A DNA stretch of 64,000 nucleotides. Origin: Pseudomonas marginalis (GTDB lineage Bacteria > Pseudomonadota > Gammaproteobacteria > Pseudomonadales > Pseudomonadaceae). Positions 62,183 to 64,000 of the stretch are shown in pieces. Under the pieces are notes generated by a model. That model had not been told where the DNA came from and made no database searches. It was given only the letters and a program-made list of their open reading frames with translations. Both the position numbers and the translations under genes were made by a program. The stretch's first letter is position 1. Each line of letters opens with the position of its first letter. The stretch spans positions 2,852,001 to 2,916,000 of the forward strand of contig NZ_FNSU01000003.1 in assembly GCF_900105325.1 (NCBI RefSeq), in the 5' to 3' direction.

Positions 62183-62809
62183 ATGACTGCCCCTCAACGC
62201 CTCACCGACCGCAAACGCCAAGCCATCGTGGCAGCGGCCATCGCTGAGTTTCGCGATAACGGCTTCGAGGTCACCAGCATGGACAAGGTCGCCGCCACCG
62301 CTGGGGTTTCCAAGCGCACGGTGTATAACCATTTCCCCAGCAAGGAAGAACTGTTCGCCGAAATCCTTCACCAGCTCTGGGCCAGCAGCGTCGCCCAACT
62401 CGACGTCAGCTACACCAGCGAGCGCCCCCTGCGCGAACAACTGCGTGGTTTGCTGGAAGCCAAGATGAAGATGATGTCGGACACCAATTTCCTCGATCTG
62501 GCCCGGGTAGCCATCGCCGCCACCATCCACTCGCCGGAACGTGCGCAAGACATGGTCACCCGCCTGAGCCAGCGCGAAGAAGGTTTTACCCAGTGGGTAC
62601 GCGCCGCCCAGGAAGACGGCCGCCTCTCTTGCACCGATCCGGCGTTTGCCGCCCACCAGATTCAAAGCCTGCTCAAGGCTTTCGCGTTCTGGCCGCAGAT
62701 CACGTTGGGCCAGCCGACCCTGGATGCCGCTCACCAGGCGCGTGTCATTGAGTCGGCCATCGACCTGTTCCTGGCCGGCTACGAAGTCAGCGCCCCCTGC
62801 CCCGAGTAA
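62183..62809 (+). CDS. TetR/AcrR family regulator
   Basis: 208 residues. The N-terminal HTH (about 10-56: RQAIVAAAIAEFRDNGFEVTSMDKVAATAGVSKRTVYNHFPSKEELF-type) is typical. The C-terminal ligand domain (60-200) is of the AefR/TetR_C_AefR-like type (AIAATIHSPERAQDM, AHQIQSLLKAFAFWP). Divergent from the MBL hydrolase, which it probably represses through the shared palindromes. Ligand unknown. Confidence 0.9.
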   Translation: MTAPQRLTDRKRQAIVAAAIAEFRDNGFEVTSMDKVAATAGVSKRTVYNHFPSKEELFAEILHQLWASSVAQLDVSYTSERPLREQLRGLLEAKMKMMSDTNFLDLARVAIAATIHSPERAQDMVTRLSQREEGFTQWVRAAQEDGRLSCTDPAFAAHQIQSLLKAFAFWPQITLGQPTLDAAHQARVIESAIDLFLAGYEVSAPCPE

Positions 62810-62999
62810 AAACCGTTGCAGGAGCGACATTCCTGGTCGTTTTTGACGCATTCGCCCTCTGTTTTGCGCAAATGGCCTGGAAGGCCACTGATTATTCCCA
62901 TGGGAATAACTGACAATATTCACAGGCCTTATGCGATCAACGGTCGATCCGGTGTCCGCGCGCCGCGGTAAATGTGAAAAACAGCTGAACCAGGAATTT
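62810..62999. other. Gap before the diguanylate cyclase gene
   Basis: About 190 bp; promoter of the next gene. An in-frame ATG at 62931 would extend that protein by 23 residues. No repeat or terminator is clear. Confidence 0.35.
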
Positions 63000-64000
63000 A
63001 TGGAAAACAGACGAGGCAAAGGGCTCTCATTTGCCCGGCGTATCTACCAGCCAAGGATCATCGGCCTGGGTGTCGGCAGCATCAGCGTTACCGGCGCCCT
63101 GTACCCGCTTGCCATGCCGGGCTGGGTCTGGGCGTTACTGCTGTTCAATGGGTTTGCCTGGGCGCACCTGGCGTATCAGCTATCCACCCGTTCACCGTTT
63201 CCTTACCAGGCTGAACAGCGCAACTTCCTGTATGACTCGGTACTCGGCGGGTTCTGGGCGGCGGCCACACAGTTCACGCCGCTGACAGCGGTGACCATCC
63301 TGTCGATGATGACCATGAACAACGTCGCCGCCGGCGGCCGGCGCCTGTTCCTGCGTGGCCTGCTCGCCCAGGTGCTGGGGATCGGCGTGGCATGGGCGCT
63401 GTTCGGTATCCAGTTCAACCCCGACGTCAGCCTGCTTCAGGTCTACTCCTGCCTGCCGATGCTGACCCTCTACCCCATGGCCATCGGCATGGTCTGTTAT
63501 CAACTGGCGATCAAGCTCTCGGAACATAAACGCGCCCTCAGTGCCCTGAGCCGCACCGACAGCCTCACCGGCCTGCTCAACCACGGCTCGTGGAAAGACC
63601 TGCTGCACCTCAAGTTCCACAAGTGCCAGCAGCAGCAAAGCCACGCCACCATCGCATTGATCGATATTGACCACTTCAAGCAGATCAACGATACCCATGG
63701 CCATATCGTCGGCGACACGGTGCTGCGGCAACTGAGCCTGGAACTGCGGCGCAACCTGCGGGAAAACGACCTGGCCGGACGTTATGGTGGCGATGAGTTC
63801 TGTGTGATTCTTCCGCAAATGCCTCTGGAGCAAGCAGCGCAGATCATGGAGCAGATGCGCGAAACATTCGGCAACTACCGCACCCCGCACATACCGGAAT
63901 TGCGCGTCAGCCTGAGCATCGGCCTGGCGGACTTCCAGCCGCGCTTCACCGACGCAGCCATGTGGCTGAACGCGGCGGACCGAGCACTTTATGCCGCCAA
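63000..64000 (+). CDS. Membrane diguanylate cyclase (MASE2-GGDEF), cut by window end
   Basis: At least 333 residues; the 3' end is beyond the window. Four to five N-terminal helices (about 20-170: GVGSISVTGALYPLAMPGWVWALLLFNGFAW, ATQFTPLTAVTILSM and others) form a MASE2-type membrane domain as in AdrA. A GGDEF domain follows, with RTDSLTGLLNHGSW, DIDHFKQINDTHGH and an intact RYGGDEF active site. Synthesises c-di-GMP, linking it by theme to flgZ and amrZ in the same window. I chose the ATG at 63000 with AGGAA before it. Confidence 0.9.
   Translation, partial: MENRRGKGLSFARRIYQPRIIGLGVGSISVTGALYPLAMPGWVWALLLFNGFAWAHLAYQLSTRSPFPYQAEQRNFLYDSVLGGFWAAATQFTPLTAVTILSMMTMNNVAAGGRRLFLRGLLAQVLGIGVAWALFGIQFNPDVSLLQVYSCLPMLTLYPMAIGMVCYQLAIKLSEHKRALSALSRTDSLTGLLNHGSWKDLLHLKFHKCQQQQSHATIALIDIDHFKQINDTHGHIVGDTVLRQLSLELRRNLRENDLAGRYGGDEFCVILPQMPLEQAAQIMEQMRETFGNYRTPHIPELRVSLSIGLADFQPRFTDAAMWLNAADRALYAA

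Overview
The window is a chromosomal segment of a fluorescent Pseudomonas, most probably of the P. fluorescens group. The evidence is its high GC content, Pseudomonas-type PhoPQ, AmrZ, RsmA, FlgZ, Aru/Ast and Aot proteins, an arginine regulator of the AraC-like Pseudomonas ArgR type, and many short palindromic REP/REPIN elements of the kinds that fill intergenic spaces in this group. Most genes are core genes. The accessory pieces are one IS481-type insertion, two effector- or toxin-like genes and a cluster of poorly characterised genes near the right end.

Layout. 0.1-5.8 kb: phoPQ with a small exported protein upstream, a PcpS-type phosphopantetheinyl transferase, and an RstAB-like two-component pair. 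5.8-9.4 kb: nrdA (class Ia ribonucleotide reductase, large chain) behind a long regulatory region with DnaA- and NrdR-type sites. 9.5-10.7 kb: a cysteine-protease-like, glycine-rich protein behind a possible hrp box. 10.8-18.4 kb: flagellar and chemotaxis genes (flgBCDE, cheV-cheR, flgA, flgMN, flgZ) with recognisable sigma-54 and sigma-28 promoters. 18.5-24.3 kb: an MFS transporter, tRNA-Arg(CCT), two tiny proteins behind a sigma-54 promoter, amrZ, mgtE, two tRNA-Arg(ACG), tRNA-Ser(GCT) and rsmA. 24.4-30.6 kb: lysC, alaS, ltaE, and an FMN riboswitch controlling a RibH2-type lumazine synthase.

30.6-51.5 kb is an arginine block. The arginine succinyltransferase operon (aruC-F-G-D-B-orf-E) and the arginine/ornithine ABC transporter operon (aotJQMOP-argR) are both preceded by ArgR-type half-sites. 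Two intrusions break it: a 1975-residue leucine-rich-repeat protein between argR and aruC, and an IS481-family element that splits aotM, so the transporter is probably inactive in this strain. 51.9-56.4 kb: acsA, a DUF2790-like secreted protein and nrdB, which is about 45.7 kb from its partner nrdA. 56.6-64 kb: an HNH nuclease, a HAD phosphatase, an unknown protein with a possible zinc site, a small HTH regulator behind a LexA-type box, a P-loop kinase-like protein, a frameshifted amidase-like gene, a metallo-beta-lactamase-fold hydrolase divergent from a TetR regulator, and a membrane diguanylate cyclase cut by the window end.

Most promising for follow-up: the sigma-54-controlled pair of tiny membrane proteins with paired upstream palindromes (20.4-21.0 kb); the possible HrpL-controlled cysteine-protease-like protein (9.5-10.7 kb); the LRR protein built of three tandem modules without a recognisable NEL ligase domain; the structured nrdA leader; the four 11-bp-phased CTGAA repeats upstream of phoPQ; and the LexA-box/HTH/zinc-motif neighbourhood at 58-60 kb.
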